From Todiramphus chloris collaris (lineage: Eukaryota; Chordata; Aves; Coraciiformes; Alcedinidae): a stretch of 64,000 bases of DNA. The notes under the pieces are model-generated. The model saw only the letters and a list, made by a program, of their open reading frames with translations. It was not told the origin of the DNA and ran no database searches. Each line of letters opens with the position of its first letter. Position 1 is the first letter of the stretch. A program made the position numbers and the translations under genes. This document shows, piece after piece, positions 22,661 to 32,720 of the stretch. The DNA lies in the NCBI GenBank assembly GCA_025345505.1, contig JANVCC010000267.1, forward strand, positions 2,259,596 to 2,323,595, in the 5' to 3' direction.

Positions 22661-24009
22661 AGGTGGGGACACGCAGGATTTTGCCGGGGAAGGGGTGGGA
22701 TTTAGTAACTTTGTGCTTGCTGTGAGCTGAGGGGATTATGCAGCTGGTTTTTGGCACAGTTCTGGGGTTTGGATGGTCTTGGGCAAAACATTTTACCCCC
22801 CTTCCCGTCTGCTGAGCCCTTAACGTACCTGTGGGCTGTGTTTGCTTTGTGGAGGCAGGTTAAAGACAGTGCTCTGAGGAAAGCCCAGGCTAGCCTGGAG
22901 CAAGCTGAGTGGCAACTGGTTTGAGTGGCCCTTGTTGCAGTACTGGGAGATAAAATCGTGGCTGTGCCGTGAGATGCTGGAGGAGAAAACAGGATTGCTG
23001 ACGAGATAAGGTCTGGCTTATCTATGCAGAGTGCGACTTGCAGCCAGTGCTCAGCTGAGAGTGCAACAGGTAGAGAAGCTGCTTCCATCGCTTAGTCATG
23101 AGGTGATCTTGTCAGGTGAAGCCCTTCTAATGTAAGCTCGTTTGCCTGTAATTCCTGGCTAATTCTGTTAGATCCGTGGCCTGATGCCGTCAGGGGTGGC
23201 AAGTTTGACCTTAAAGGGTTCATTGAGGCAAGATTCCAGAGGTGCTGGAACCCTCCTCGCAGAGAAGCCTTTTGTTTTATTTCTGTGTGTTGAAGGATGG
23301 AGAGCTGGGGGCTTGATTTTTTCCTCCCCACTCCCTTACCCGAGTGTTTCCCTTTCTGAGCCATGGGACAACGTGCACAAGCTCCCAGGTTCGGGTGCTC
23401 GCAGCTGTAGGACTTGCCTTGCCCACAAGAGGCTGCTGCTGCCGTTTGCAAGTGTCCCTGATGCTTTCCTGAAATCCTCACGCTACAGGAATACCAGCGA
23501 TGAAGCAAGACCAGGAGAGCAAGGAAGAAGTTTATTTCTCTTCCAGATGTTCTAGGGACCAGGCGTTTTCCAAATGCGGGGCAGAACATCCCCATGGGGT
23601 TGTTCCCTGGGGATAGCGGAGGGACGAACTCCTGGCCATGGGGAATAGGGTAGAAGTGACCTGTGCAAAGAATTAAGTAATGGGCTGTGTGGTGGGTGAG
23701 CAGGAACAGGGCTGGTGCTGAGATCCTGTGTGACTCTGCCAGCAGTGCTTTTCCTTTTTTTTGTAAACTTTTTTTGGATCTAGGACCTGTGTTCAGGTCA
23801 ACTTGGCAGTTGAGTGGTTCCCCTTAAGCCCAGGGGACAGGGAGGGCTTTGATGCCCACAGACTCTCAAGGGGAGAGCCGGTACCTGGAGTTTTGGCAGA
23901 GATGAGTGATTGAGTATTTGATGGCTGGGGGGGATGAGGAGAGGCTTGGCCAGCCTCCTCCTCCTCTCCTGGCCTCCTTCTTGAGTGGTTTCAGTCCTAC
24001 GCCTCATGC
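22661..24009. other. Gene-free sequence
   Basis: Unique, GC-moderate sequence. T-rich spots lie at about 23753-23774. No gene or repeat is recognised. Confidence 0.5.
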
Positions 24010-24170
24010 ATACTAAAATGTGTTTACAGTGTGTGTTATTTCACATCAACAAACCTCGTTCCATGCCAAGGGGCCTGCTGAGAGCCACCTGAGAATGGCA
24101 CCGCTAATAGATGGAGCTCATGCATTTTGCATGTGAAGAGTTTGGACTGGATGATGATAAAGCTGCAACA
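24010..24170. promoter_or_regulatory. Candidate conserved element with POU-type palindrome
   Basis: CATGCA-TTT-TGCATG at 24119-24133 is a perfect 6+3+6 dyad. It contains two opposed POU-specific half-sites (ATGCA/TGCAT). Around it are tgtgtttacagtg, atcaacaaacc (forkhead-like) and gataaagctgc. The block begins the dense element run that continues to about 38 kb. Confidence 0.4.
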
Positions 24171-24919
24171 CCCTGTGCTGGGCTCTGCTGTCTGCTTCTC
24201 TCCTGCCTGCTGGTGGCAAGCAGCTCCTTGGATCTCAGCTTCCCCATTAGCTGAGCAGTGACAGCACAGAAAAGGGGCATCAGTCCTAAAAGCAGAATGT
24301 AATTAAAAATACTTCATCTCTCTGCAATCTGCTCTGGACATTGGCCTTCAGACTCTCCTAGTGCTGGGCCAGGAACTGTTGGTCCTAAAACCTGTGTCCT
24401 CCTGAAATTAGCAGTCAAGCTGCCCCTTGGTGCCTTTTCCGTCCTGCTCGGTCTCATTTCATCCATGAAATTTGGTGTGGTTGGTCTGGGAAGTCCCTGT
24501 GGATGTTTACCTTTTGAATCGCTGCCCGATGTGCCGGTGCATTTGAGCAGAGAAGGGAAGGGGACAAACAGAATGAGCATTCGAGGTTCAGCCCACCTTT
24601 TCTGTGGCTAGAAAGGAAACACAAAGGCAGCGCTGCTGCTAATCCTTGGATGGTTTCACAAAAGGCTAGCTGCTCTCGAGAGGCTTTCTTGAAAAAGCTT
24701 GGATGGCCCTTCAATTGAAGGACTGAGCTGCTGCACCAGAGCAGGTCACTTCCTGGAGCCTGCTGAGAAGCCCAGGTCCCCTGACCCCCGTGTCCTGGCG
24801 CTGTGTGGCTGGCAGTGCCCTCGGCGTGTCTCAAACGCTGGGTGTCCAGGGCTGTGACTCCCCAAAACTTCCTGAGAAGGGGCAAAACTCTCCTGGTTTC
24901 CCAGGAGACTCCGGTGTGG
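24171..24919. other. Gene-free spacer
   Basis: Ordinary unique sequence between two candidate elements. No exon signature, repeat or distinctive motif is seen. Confidence 0.45.
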
Positions 24920-25080
24920 AACAAGTAATTTAATTAATAAGAACAATCTGGGAAACTGGTTTGTAACTAGGCTTAAATTTTGCAAGCATCAAATGTCGTT
25001 TTATTTTTTCACACCGTTGTGTATTAATGAGGTTATTAGCAAGAACCCCTTGTTATTCCTGGGAAGCTTGACTAGGATGA
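24920..25080. promoter_or_regulatory. Candidate AT-rich element
   Basis: Words such as gtaatttaattaataag, cttaaattttgcaagc, gtgtattaatgagg and ccttgttattcctgg lie in a CpG-poor, AT-rich patch between GC-richer flanks. SOX-like TTGTTATT and homeodomain TAATTAAT cores are present. Conservation is inferred. Confidence 0.35.
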
Positions 25081-25559
25081 ACCATCTCTGATGCTGGGGC
25101 AGGTTCTGCTTCCTGACCTTGGCCCTTGGCAGTCACCATGGGCAGCCTCTGCCCGGTTCACCAGGCAGCCTGTGCTGCGTTCTAACGTGGGTTCCTGGTG
25201 TGGCCTTTGCAATGTCTGACTGCCTGCTCCTCTGTTTTCCAGCCTCAGTCGTTGCTTGCCATGTCCTCACTGTTGGCTCATGGGCTAGAGACCGTGTCTT
25301 GCTCCCTGCTAGATATCCCTGGTCTTTCTGTGGAGCTGTCACCCCTTGTCCCCTTCTAGGGCACCTCTTCTGGGAGGTGGCTGTGGTGTTCAGAGCAGAA
25401 AGTTGGTTTCTTCTTGGCTGCATCACTTTGGTCAGTGAGGAGAAGCCAGGAGCAGAGTTCAAACCATCTGCCCGAGCTCCAAGCTGCCAACCCAATGGGC
25501 ACAACACGGAGGGGAGGTTCAAACCAGCCAGGTCCCCCAACTCCTCCCCGACGGTGGTG
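25081..25559. other. Gene-free spacer
   Basis: GC-moderate unique sequence. A plus-strand frame of about 165 codons spans part of it, but an equally long minus-strand frame overlaps it and neither resembles a known protein. Confidence 0.45.
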
Positions 25560-25870
25560 ACTAAAAGCCCCTCTAATTTCCTTGCATCTCATCGTGTATT
25601 GATGGCCGGGGATGTCAGGTAACCATGGCAACTCATTGATTAGCATCCAGCCCCTGTGAAATGAAGAACATGCAGCCGTAAGAATTACAAATGATGCTGT
25701 ATTGTCTGCTGCCAATAGGCTGATTACTGCCATTTTCTGCCAGGTAGACCAGCTTTTACAGCCAACCCGGCGGTGTGTAATTACCATGCTGTGATTGATG
25801 CATTGCTATAGTTACTATCTGCTGTGTTGCCTGACTAATAGATTTTTAAATTCCTCTTCAGATGGAAATG
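25560..25870. promoter_or_regulatory. Candidate conserved element with RFX X-box
   Basis: GTAACC-AT-GGCAAC at 25619-25632 fits the RFX consensus GTNRCC(N1-3)RGYAAC exactly, with a two-base spacer. It sits in an AT-rich block with tgattagcatcc, gaattacaaatgatg, ccaataggctgattac (inverted CCAAT-like), gtaattaccatgctgtgattgatgcattgc and ctgactaatagattttaaattc. The mix of RFX, homeodomain and PBX/HOX-like words (TGATTGATGC) is typical of deeply conserved developmental enhancers. The X-box is seen directly; enhancer role and conservation are inferred. Confidence 0.5.
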
Positions 25871-26589
25871 CATTGCCTGTAAATGTTCGAGGCAGAGGTC
25901 TACAGAGCCAGGAGATTCATCCTGAGAGGAACCGGTTTGGGTGTGGGAAAGTGTCTTGTAATAGGAAATACGGTGGTCAAGTGCGTGAGTCATGTGGATG
26001 GAACCAGTGATGAGGTTGAGTGGATGGGTGGGAGAAACCAGGGGGGGGGGAAATGTGATGACAGAGGCAGTTGAAATGTTTCTCCAGGCTTAAAACATTT
26101 GTCACCTGTTGATACCACGCGATTGTCTTAAAAACCCCCAGACACTCGAAACCAGTGAAACACCAAAAAACCCCAACCCCACCTCGGGTCCGAGTGGGAT
26201 CCTGCAACATCCTCCCAGAGCAGGGTTGTTTTTTACCATCAGAGATGCAGCTTTTGGGGTGGGGATTGAACACCAAGTCTCAAAACCTCGGTGCTGCTTT
26301 CATCCACCATCCTGGAGTGGCCAGGAGGGGAGGGATACGGGTTGTGCCAGGGCAGATGGTCTGCAGAAGTTGGTGTGTTGTCCTGGCTGCATGGAGCTGG
26401 CAGCTCTGGCTGCTGGTGAGTCAGTGGCAGGTATTCAGACCTCAGTGTTCCAACTCCATCCTGGAAAGGGATCAGGTAGATCCTGGCTCAGATCCAGAGG
26501 TCTCTTAGCTGGACTTTGCCTCTCCTGGCATCAGGAGGCCAAGCAGTGCTGCAGACAGCTCTTCTCTCCCCTGTGCCTTGCCTCTGGTG
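25871..26589. other. Gene-free spacer with first copy of a dispersed repeat
   Basis: No exon is recognised. It holds a G10 run at about 26041-26050 and the first copy (26435-26473) of a 39-base segment found again at 28957-28995. Confidence 0.45.
26435..26473 (+). repeat. Dispersed 39-bp repeat, copy 1
   Basis: The segment starting TCAGACCTCAGTGTTCCAA and ending GGAAAGGGATC matches 28957-28995 at about 35 of 39 positions in the same orientation. I do not recognise its family. It may be a fragment of an unnamed interspersed repeat or a local duplication. Confidence 0.7.
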
Positions 26590-26960
26590 TTTAGACATCT
26601 GCATAACCTACACAAAGTTAAAAGGGGTTTGTTTCTTTTCAGACTGAGTGCAGCCAGGGTAATTTAGTAGAAAAATGTCATGCTAATGCAATTCAAAGTT
26701 CAAATGATCTTTCATTTTGAGGGAAAGGAGAACGTGTGTGCAGTCAGAATGTTAAAACCCACTACTTGCCCTGCAATTCAAATAGAAATACGAGCTTCGG
26801 GGGATACATAAGTCACATGAAGTACTGTGAGTGAAACACAAAATGAATAAACATGATCCTCAAGCCATTATTAACATTGCTGGGGGCCAGATCCAGCTCA
26901 GAACAAGTGTAGCGGCGGTCAGGAGTGGTGTTGGAGAGGAGAAGTTTGCATGACATTACA
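26590..26960. promoter_or_regulatory. Candidate conserved element
   Basis: AT-rich and nearly CpG-free. Words include ggtaatttagtag, catgctaatgcaattcaaagttcaaatg (given here in part), gaatgttaaaaccc and gccattattaacattgc. AATTCAAAGTTCAAA resembles spaced nuclear-receptor or TCF/LEF (CAAAG) words. No repeat structure explains the composition. A few overlapping short frames do not resemble proteins. Confidence 0.4.
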
Positions 26961-28079
26961 ACAACACGGAAATAATGAGGAGAAGTTATCAGTGAGATGG
27001 TTTTTTTTTGTATTGGTATCGAAGTGTTGCAGCCCAGGTGCTCCTACCCTTCTCCTCTCCCATCCCCATCAACGTTTAGGAGAGTACTTAGCCGAGGAGT
27101 GGCACGTTGCAGTAGAGCTCTGGATCTGCTGGGAGCTGTGTCTGGTGGGAGCTGTGGTTACAGCCGTGCAAGGAGGAGCTCTGCTCAGGGGCTGGAGGAC
27201 CCTTGGGGTTTGGGGGTCCCTGGGTTGGATTTCTGCAAGGTGGTGGCCATCCTCTTGTGTTTGTTGTGCTGAAACCTCAGGGTGGGAGTTGCTGCTGTGG
27301 CTGGAGGGCCTTAAAAGGGTGGAAGGAAATGAGCATCAGTGGCTGGCGGGGTTTGGGAAGGGTGAGTGAAACCAGGCAGGGGAGTTTCTGTAGGGAAAAG
27401 GATGGGCTCCAGCAGCCCGGGTGAGTTACCAGTGGGCAGCTGTCCTCTGAAAGGGAGGAATTGTCCGGGTTTGAAAATCAGCAACCTGCCCTCTCCTCTC
27501 TTCTGAAGCAGAGGAAGGTGTGACATTGAAGGAGACTGTTTCCAAACAAGCATCTCCAGGAGGCAACAGCAGTGCTTTTAATCCGGGAGAAACCATCAGA
27601 GCCTCTGCTGCTGCCTGTGAAGTCTGCAGGAAAAAAAAACTCCCCGAGGCAGAAGTCCTCCTGTCTGTCCTGAAAACTGCAGGTGACTTCCCTGCCAGCC
27701 ACAGAAACCCAGCTCTCAAAGCTGCCGTGGTCTTTATCCTCCCTGCAGAGCATTGTCCTCTGGGTCTCCCCAGCTCTCCCTCCCCTCTGGAGTCACCCTC
27801 CCAATGGCAAATATTTCCAGCTCTGTAGTTTTTATTAGTACCGACAGAGGTTTAACACTCACATAAAGCTTTCAAGACCCATGATTAAAAGTCAATAGTG
27901 GAAGTGTTCACTGGCCTGCCTGGGAAAGGGGAAAAGAGCAGGAAAAGGCGTTTGCAGCCAGGGATGCAGTGGTGGGGGGAGACTCTGGGAACCTCCTCTT
28001 GCAAAGTCTCTTTGATTTTTTTTGTCACTTTTTGGGCTTGGCAAAGTGCTTAAATGCCTCTGGGACCTGCGGGCTCTTT
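26961..28079. other. Gene-free spacer, possible small element at its end
   Basis: Mostly ordinary sequence with T9 and A9 runs (about 27001, 27632). The patch at about 27800-27900 (gcaaatatttcc, gtttttattagtaccgac, cccatgattaaaagtc) is AT-richer and may be a small conserved element. No exon is recognised. Confidence 0.4.
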
Positions 28080-28310
28080 TTTTTCTGCAGGAGGAAGATA
28101 ATATTTACTGATCTATCCTATTGCTCATCTTATTGTGGCTGGGGCCATAGTGCTGTCATAAACAGAAGTAATATAAACCCAGTTAAGACAGCACTGTTTT
28201 CACCTGGTATTTCATATTACTGCTTTCTCTTTTCATCATCACAGAGCTTGTTATTATTATATCATGGGTTTTAAGCATAATACAGTCTTTTTCTGATCTG
28301 TCTCAAAAAG
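28080..28310. promoter_or_regulatory. Candidate conserved element
   Basis: AT-rich block with gaagataatatttactgatc, cttattgtggctggggcc (SOX-like ATTGTG, RUNX-like TGTGGCT), cataaacagaagtaatataaaccc, ttattattatatcatggg and gcataatacag. It is distinct from the GC-rich, gene-free flanks. Function is inferred from texture only. Confidence 0.4.
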
Positions 28311-29139
28311 AGACGGGAGGAGGGAGCTTTCTCCAGACTCCAGAGTGGTGGCTCCTGGGGAGATCACAGCACACGGTGGGGCTGCTGCTCCTGCTGAGTC
28401 CTGCAGCTCACGGGGACAGCTTTCGTCGTGCAGGGACGAGGAGTGTCTCGGGTGAAGCTGAAGGAAGGCATCTGGCTGGGGTTTGTAAAGGGCCTGCTGA
28501 GCCTTAGCTCCACTCTGCTGGAAATCTCTGCCAGAACCCAGCTGTGCCTGCAGATGTTTAAAGGAGAGCAGCGGAGGAGAAGCCTGGGCTGGAGCTCAGC
28601 TCAAATCACTGCTGATGTACTGGCTGGTTGGGAAAATATCCTGGCACCAATGTAGAGGTGTTTGCAGCTTCTGGGAGTCTGAATCGGGGATGCTTAAATA
28701 AAATGGTGCTTGTTTCTGGCTAGGTCAGATTTTTGGGGGGAAAAAGAGATGTTGCTGTACAGAACCAAACTGGTTCAGCCACTGGGGACATCTGTGTTGG
28801 CAACAGAGCAGTGGTTTTGTGCATAATTATCAGTATGTTGAGGACAAGCAGCCTGCAACTGAGACTCGTCCACGGAGGTGGATTCTGTCCTAAGGAGCTT
28901 GCAGCAAAACAAACCCTATCCCTGGGTGGAGAGCTGAGGACAAGGGTCTGGTCTGGTCAGACCTCAGTGTTCCAAGTCTGTCCTAGAAAGGGATCCCCTG
29001 TCCTGGAAAGGGATCCCCTCTGGTTAAAGAGGAGGGCTGTGGGAAGGGGATGCTCTGGGGATGACTCCATGTGTGTGTGCTGGGAGGTGGGGGCAGGTTT
29101 ACAGTCTGCTTAGCAGAACTCATCACTAGGGATGGTTAT
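28311..29139. other. Gene-free spacer with small repeats
   Basis: Contains the second copy of the 39-base dispersed segment and an adjoining 20-base tandem duplication. No exon is recognised. Confidence 0.45.
28957..29020 (+). repeat. Dispersed 39-bp repeat, copy 2, plus 20-bp tandem duplication
   Basis: 28957-28995 matches 26435-26473. Its final 20 bases are then duplicated: TCCTAGAAAGGGATCCCCTG at 28981-29000 and TCCTGGAAAGGGATCCCCTC at 29001-29020, two mismatches. The second tandem copy has the G found in the 26-kb copy, so the local history involves both duplication and divergence. Confidence 0.7.
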
Positions 29140-29320
29140 TGGGTGTGAAACATCTTCGTTCCTCAGACAACACAAGCTGTTTAGTAGCGACTGACTTATG
29201 CCAGCCACGCTGCCGATGCCATTAGTGCCCTCGGAGGATTAATTACAGCGATATATACCCTGCTCTTCAGATGCCTCGAGTGGGGTCTTTGTAAATCAAG
29301 TGTGTTTTTATTGTGGGCAA
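29140..29320. promoter_or_regulatory. Candidate conserved element
   Basis: Includes gcgactgacttatgcc, gccattagtgccctcggaggattaattacagcg and gatatataccctg. It mixes AT-rich homeodomain words (TTAATTA) with preserved CpGs (gcgac, gccgatg, ctcgg, agcga), which argues for constraint because CpGs decay in neutral DNA. Inference only. Confidence 0.4.
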
Positions 29321-29469
29321 ACTCCTCCAATGGCTCTTTGCCAAAGGAAAGAGGAGAGAAAATGCAGGGGGGTTGATTTCTGCTCTGGGAGGATAACTCA
29401 TAGGAGAGTGGGACTGTGTCAGCAGAGAGATTCCCACCTGGAAATGATGGCTGAGTGGCTGGGGGAAAA

Positions 29470-29930
29470 ATACTATTTACTACTTTTGCTAAAATTAATT
29501 GAAAAGTAGAACTTAATGGCTTAACTCTGGCGGTAACAGATCCTAAAGCACTTAGTAGTGAGTGCCGTGGCTCCTGCTCTCACACCGCTACAGATCCTGA
29601 CTAACTCCTGGGTTGACAATTAGATCTGTCTGCAGTGACGAGGCTTGAGATGCTTTAACCAGAGTGGAGAAGTAGCTCGGCTGAAATCAAAGGCTTTATG
29701 CAGATAACTCAGTATTGATGACTTTCTGCTGAAGGTGATTGCTTATTGAAAAGGTGGCTTGGTAAGAAAATTAACCTTCTCAAAGGCTTTGTTTCATTTT
29801 GACGTTGCTGCTGAAAGTCTTAAGCATTTGGAGCGAGGTGATCGTTTCCAACAGCAAGATTGTATCGGGTACAAGACTTCAGAGATAAGACTGCAGGCTT
29901 CAAGTGAACCGCAGCTATGGGTGATACCTG
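29470..29930. promoter_or_regulatory. Candidate conserved element, long
   Basis: About 450 bases of AT-rich, irregular sequence. Notable words: ttgctaaaattaattgaaaag, ctggcggtaacagatcctaaagc, ttgacaattagatctg, gaaatcaaaggctttatgcag (TCF/LEF-like ATCAAAGG), cagtattgatgactttc and gataagactgc. No tandem or interspersed repeat accounts for it. It ends where GC-richer unique sequence resumes at about 29930. Confidence 0.45.
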
Positions 29931-30246
29931 GTGATACCTAAGCCTTTTGCTGTTGCTGTGTGAGGTGGTCCCTTCCCATCCCTTCTGCCCTCTTTCTTCC
30001 AGCCCTGCCAGGAGCAGTGCAAACCAGCATCCCCAAAGTGCCCTCTTGCTGCAGGGGAAGCATCTCCTGCCATGGCTGGAAACATCTTCTGCTTTCGATA
30101 GACATTGCTTCCTCTGTGGAGGGAGGAATGATTCGTGTTCGTGATGCTGTTTCCCCCTGTCTTTTCCCTCCTTCCCTTTCTGACCAGGCAGGCTGTGCGT
30201 TGGTATCTCACTTCTACTTAGTGACTCTCATCTACGGAGGAAACTT

Positions 30247-30293
30247 CCAGGCAGAATTCACAAGCAGTGGTATTATGAATTCCTCCTGCCTGG
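30247..30293. repeat. Long imperfect inverted repeat (hairpin-capable)
   Basis: CCAGGCAGAATTCA (30247-30260) pairs with TGAATT (30276-30281) and CTGCCTGG (30286-30293). All 14 left-arm bases pair if a CCTC bulge (30282-30285) is looped out; the loop is about 15 bases. It lies in an AT-richer stretch (30200-30340) that may itself be a regulatory element. It is too short and bulged for a typical microRNA precursor. Confidence 0.7.
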
Positions 30294-30469
30294 TGATAAC
30301 TTTTTATGAGTTTTTTTTAATTCTTTAGATAATATATTAAAACTGTAATTTCCCCCCCCCAAGTTTGTTTCTGCTCATTCTTTGCCCTTGAATTCCACCC
30401 CCCCTTCCTTTCCCCCTCTTCACCTGAGTGGCATTTTCACTGGAGGTGTTTAATGCAGCTCTAATCCCC

Positions 30470-30640
30470 TGGTTCCCTGAGGTACACGAAAGCAGCTTTA
30501 CGAACCCATAAATACAGAAAGATAAAGTGCATTTTTTATTAGTCATGTTGCCATGAAAGTGGGGGAAAAAAAAAGTAGTCTGATATGGAACAGTCAATAA
30601 AAAATTTGCCTAATAGTTCCATTTATTGTAACAAAGGACA
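30470..30640. promoter_or_regulatory. Candidate AT-rich element
   Basis: Contains cgaacccataaatacag, aaagtgcattttttattagtcatgttgcc, aatttgcctaatagttcc and ccatttattgtaac (SOX-like ATTGT). A9 lies at 30566-30574. It is flanked by plain sequence. Weak call. Confidence 0.3.
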
Positions 30641-32529
30641 TCCCCCCCAGCCCTGCAAGCATGAACCTCATGGTCCCAGTGATGGATTTGCAGCTGAATG
30701 ACTGATGGATTGGCCCAGTTCTGGAGAAAGGGGTTCGGGGTGAGTGGGGAGAGGTGAGCAGAGCTGCACGGCTCCAAGATGTGAGCTGGGCACGGTCTGC
30801 ATCTTGTCCTGCCTGCCACATGTGTGTGTGCCAGAGCCATGTCTGGGTGAGCATCACCTTGCAAAGGCACAAAGCAATGGTGCTGGGTGGCAGTGCAGAG
30901 CACTCAGGGGAGCATTTGTAACCTCTCTGGACCCAGTCCCGTGTAAGGGCTCTTAATTCCAAGAGCAGCCTGCCCATAGCTGCTGGGACCTGGCTTTTCC
31001 TTGGCATGTATGCAACCTCTGCACCAAACACGTTCACCAGGAGGGCACTGTGGCTGACTTTGTTAGGTCAGTGCAGCCTCTGCTTTCAAGCTGTGCTGGG
31101 CATTGAGGAGCAGCCACCAGGGAAGAGCCCTTGTTCTCCATCCCCTCTTGCAGCATCACCAGAACCCCTCTTCCTCTGACCTTTGTTCTCCTGTCTGACC
31201 TTCGCTGGTCTGTTCTTAGATCTTTGCCCCAAAGCCATGGCCTGTGCCATGACCTGTTGGAAAGAGCTGGGTCCCTGGTGAGTTTTCACACTTGGCCTCT
31301 GGCCTCGCCCTGGGTTGTGCAGCCAGGGTCTGTGCAGCACTAGATGGCAGGAGTCAGTCATGCAAAAGGATGAGGGCTGTCTGCCTCTGAAAACACTCTG
31401 GAAGCTGCCGAGGTGGAAACCTGCCAGCTTGCTCGGAGCTGCGTGGACCAGGATGGGTTTAAGCTGTGAAAATCCCTTCTTCAGCCAGATTTCGGGACTC
31501 TGCCTCCCATCTTTCCCGCAATCCAGGAGCGCCCCGCTCATGGATGGTGGGATTTGGCAAGGCTTTGCAAACTAGGGTTGCGTTTGCCTGGTAAATCTTG
31601 GCTCGGGTTTTGGACGTGCTCGGAGTGCTCGTTTGGCTGTGGGATTGTTGTGTGGTGTGGATCTCTGGTTCCTCTGAGGGGATGTTTCTGCTGAAAGCTG
31701 TAGCCAGGTACCACTGCTCTGGCCCTTCTGGGGAGCATCACCCAGGCAGCGCTGAGAACCAGGCTGCAGTAATAGAAGATTTTTTCACACAACCACCCCC
31801 GTTCTCCATTTAGACATCACCTTTAGCTGCCCAGCAAACTTACCCTTGCGTAGACTTTTGCAATTCTGCCCATTCAGCCCCTGCTTCCCAAAGTAGGGAG
31901 CAGACCAAAGGTCCAGAGGAGCTGGGTGCCTACTTGAATCACTTGGCTGCATTTCCAGCCCGTGTCCATCCTTCCTGGTGCAGCACAAACAGGCAAGCCC
32001 AGCCCTGCGTTTCAGCCAAGCAGCCGTCGGAGTGAGAGTCAGATGGAAATACTCTGTTGCTCTAAGTCTTGTTACAACTATTATCTTGCTGTGCCTTTGC
32101 TTTTAGAGATGCTCTCGGTGGCTGGCAGCAGCTGTCACACATCCCGCTCCCTAATGGTGCTTCCTATCGAGCACACGCTGGTGCTGCTGTAACCTTTCTG
32201 TAGTCTGTGCTGTGATATTATCGGACCAGAAACCTGAGTGAGAGACAGATGATGCAAAATCAATCTCCGGAGCACCTGAAAGAGAAGATTGGTACCAAAT
32301 GTTGTAGCAACAACAAAAGAAGCGGTTTCTTCCTCAAAGTCTTTGCCTTGGAAATTCCTCCTGGGATGGAGATGAAGAGTTGATTTGCCTCTTTCAGACT
32401 GAAGGAACAGCATCAGCCTGTGCCTCTGTCTGCCAAAATCTGGGGGCAGAGTAAACACAACAAAGCTGGTCTGTGCTCCAGGGAAGCAAAGATCTGAGGA
32501 GACAGCAGCCTGTCCCCTGCGGCTAGTGC
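30641..32529. other. Gene-free stretch
   Basis: No exon is recognised despite several open frames of 100-150 codons. These overlap on both strands and lack known family features. The patch 32060-32260 is AT-richer (gttacaactattatcttgctg, ctgtgatattatcggacc) and might be a weak element. Confidence 0.45.
31337..31349 (+). promoter_or_regulatory. CTCF-like core motif, plus orientation
   Basis: GCACTAGATGGCA fits CCASYAGRKGGCR at 12 of 13 positions; only the first base differs. It is one of the best CTCF-type words found in the window, but occupancy cannot be judged from sequence. Confidence 0.35.
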
Positions 32530-32720
32530 AGAGGAGGTGTCAGGCATTGATTGCTCCTTTCATCATGGCACAATTAGAGAGGATCGCTAATGATCTAATT
32601 GTTCTTCTCATCCCAGCCCTAAGAACTGAGGGGAGATAACCCATTGGTACTAATCCAGGCTTCAAAGACTTGCTCTGCCAAGTTATCCCCTCTAAATACT
32701 GTCAATCTTTGTCAACTGGT
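32530..32720. promoter_or_regulatory. Candidate conserved element with two dyads
   Basis: First dyad: ACAATTAGA (32570-32578) and TCTAATTGT (32594-32602), perfect 9-bp arms holding opposed homeodomain cores. Second dyad: GAGGGGAGATAAC (32628-32640) and GTTATCCCCTC (32682-32692), complementary apart from a two-base insertion and holding opposed GATA words. Between them lie gctaatgatc and ggtactaatcc. The packing of symmetric AT-rich sites in 120 bases is unlikely in neutral DNA. Confidence 0.5.
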
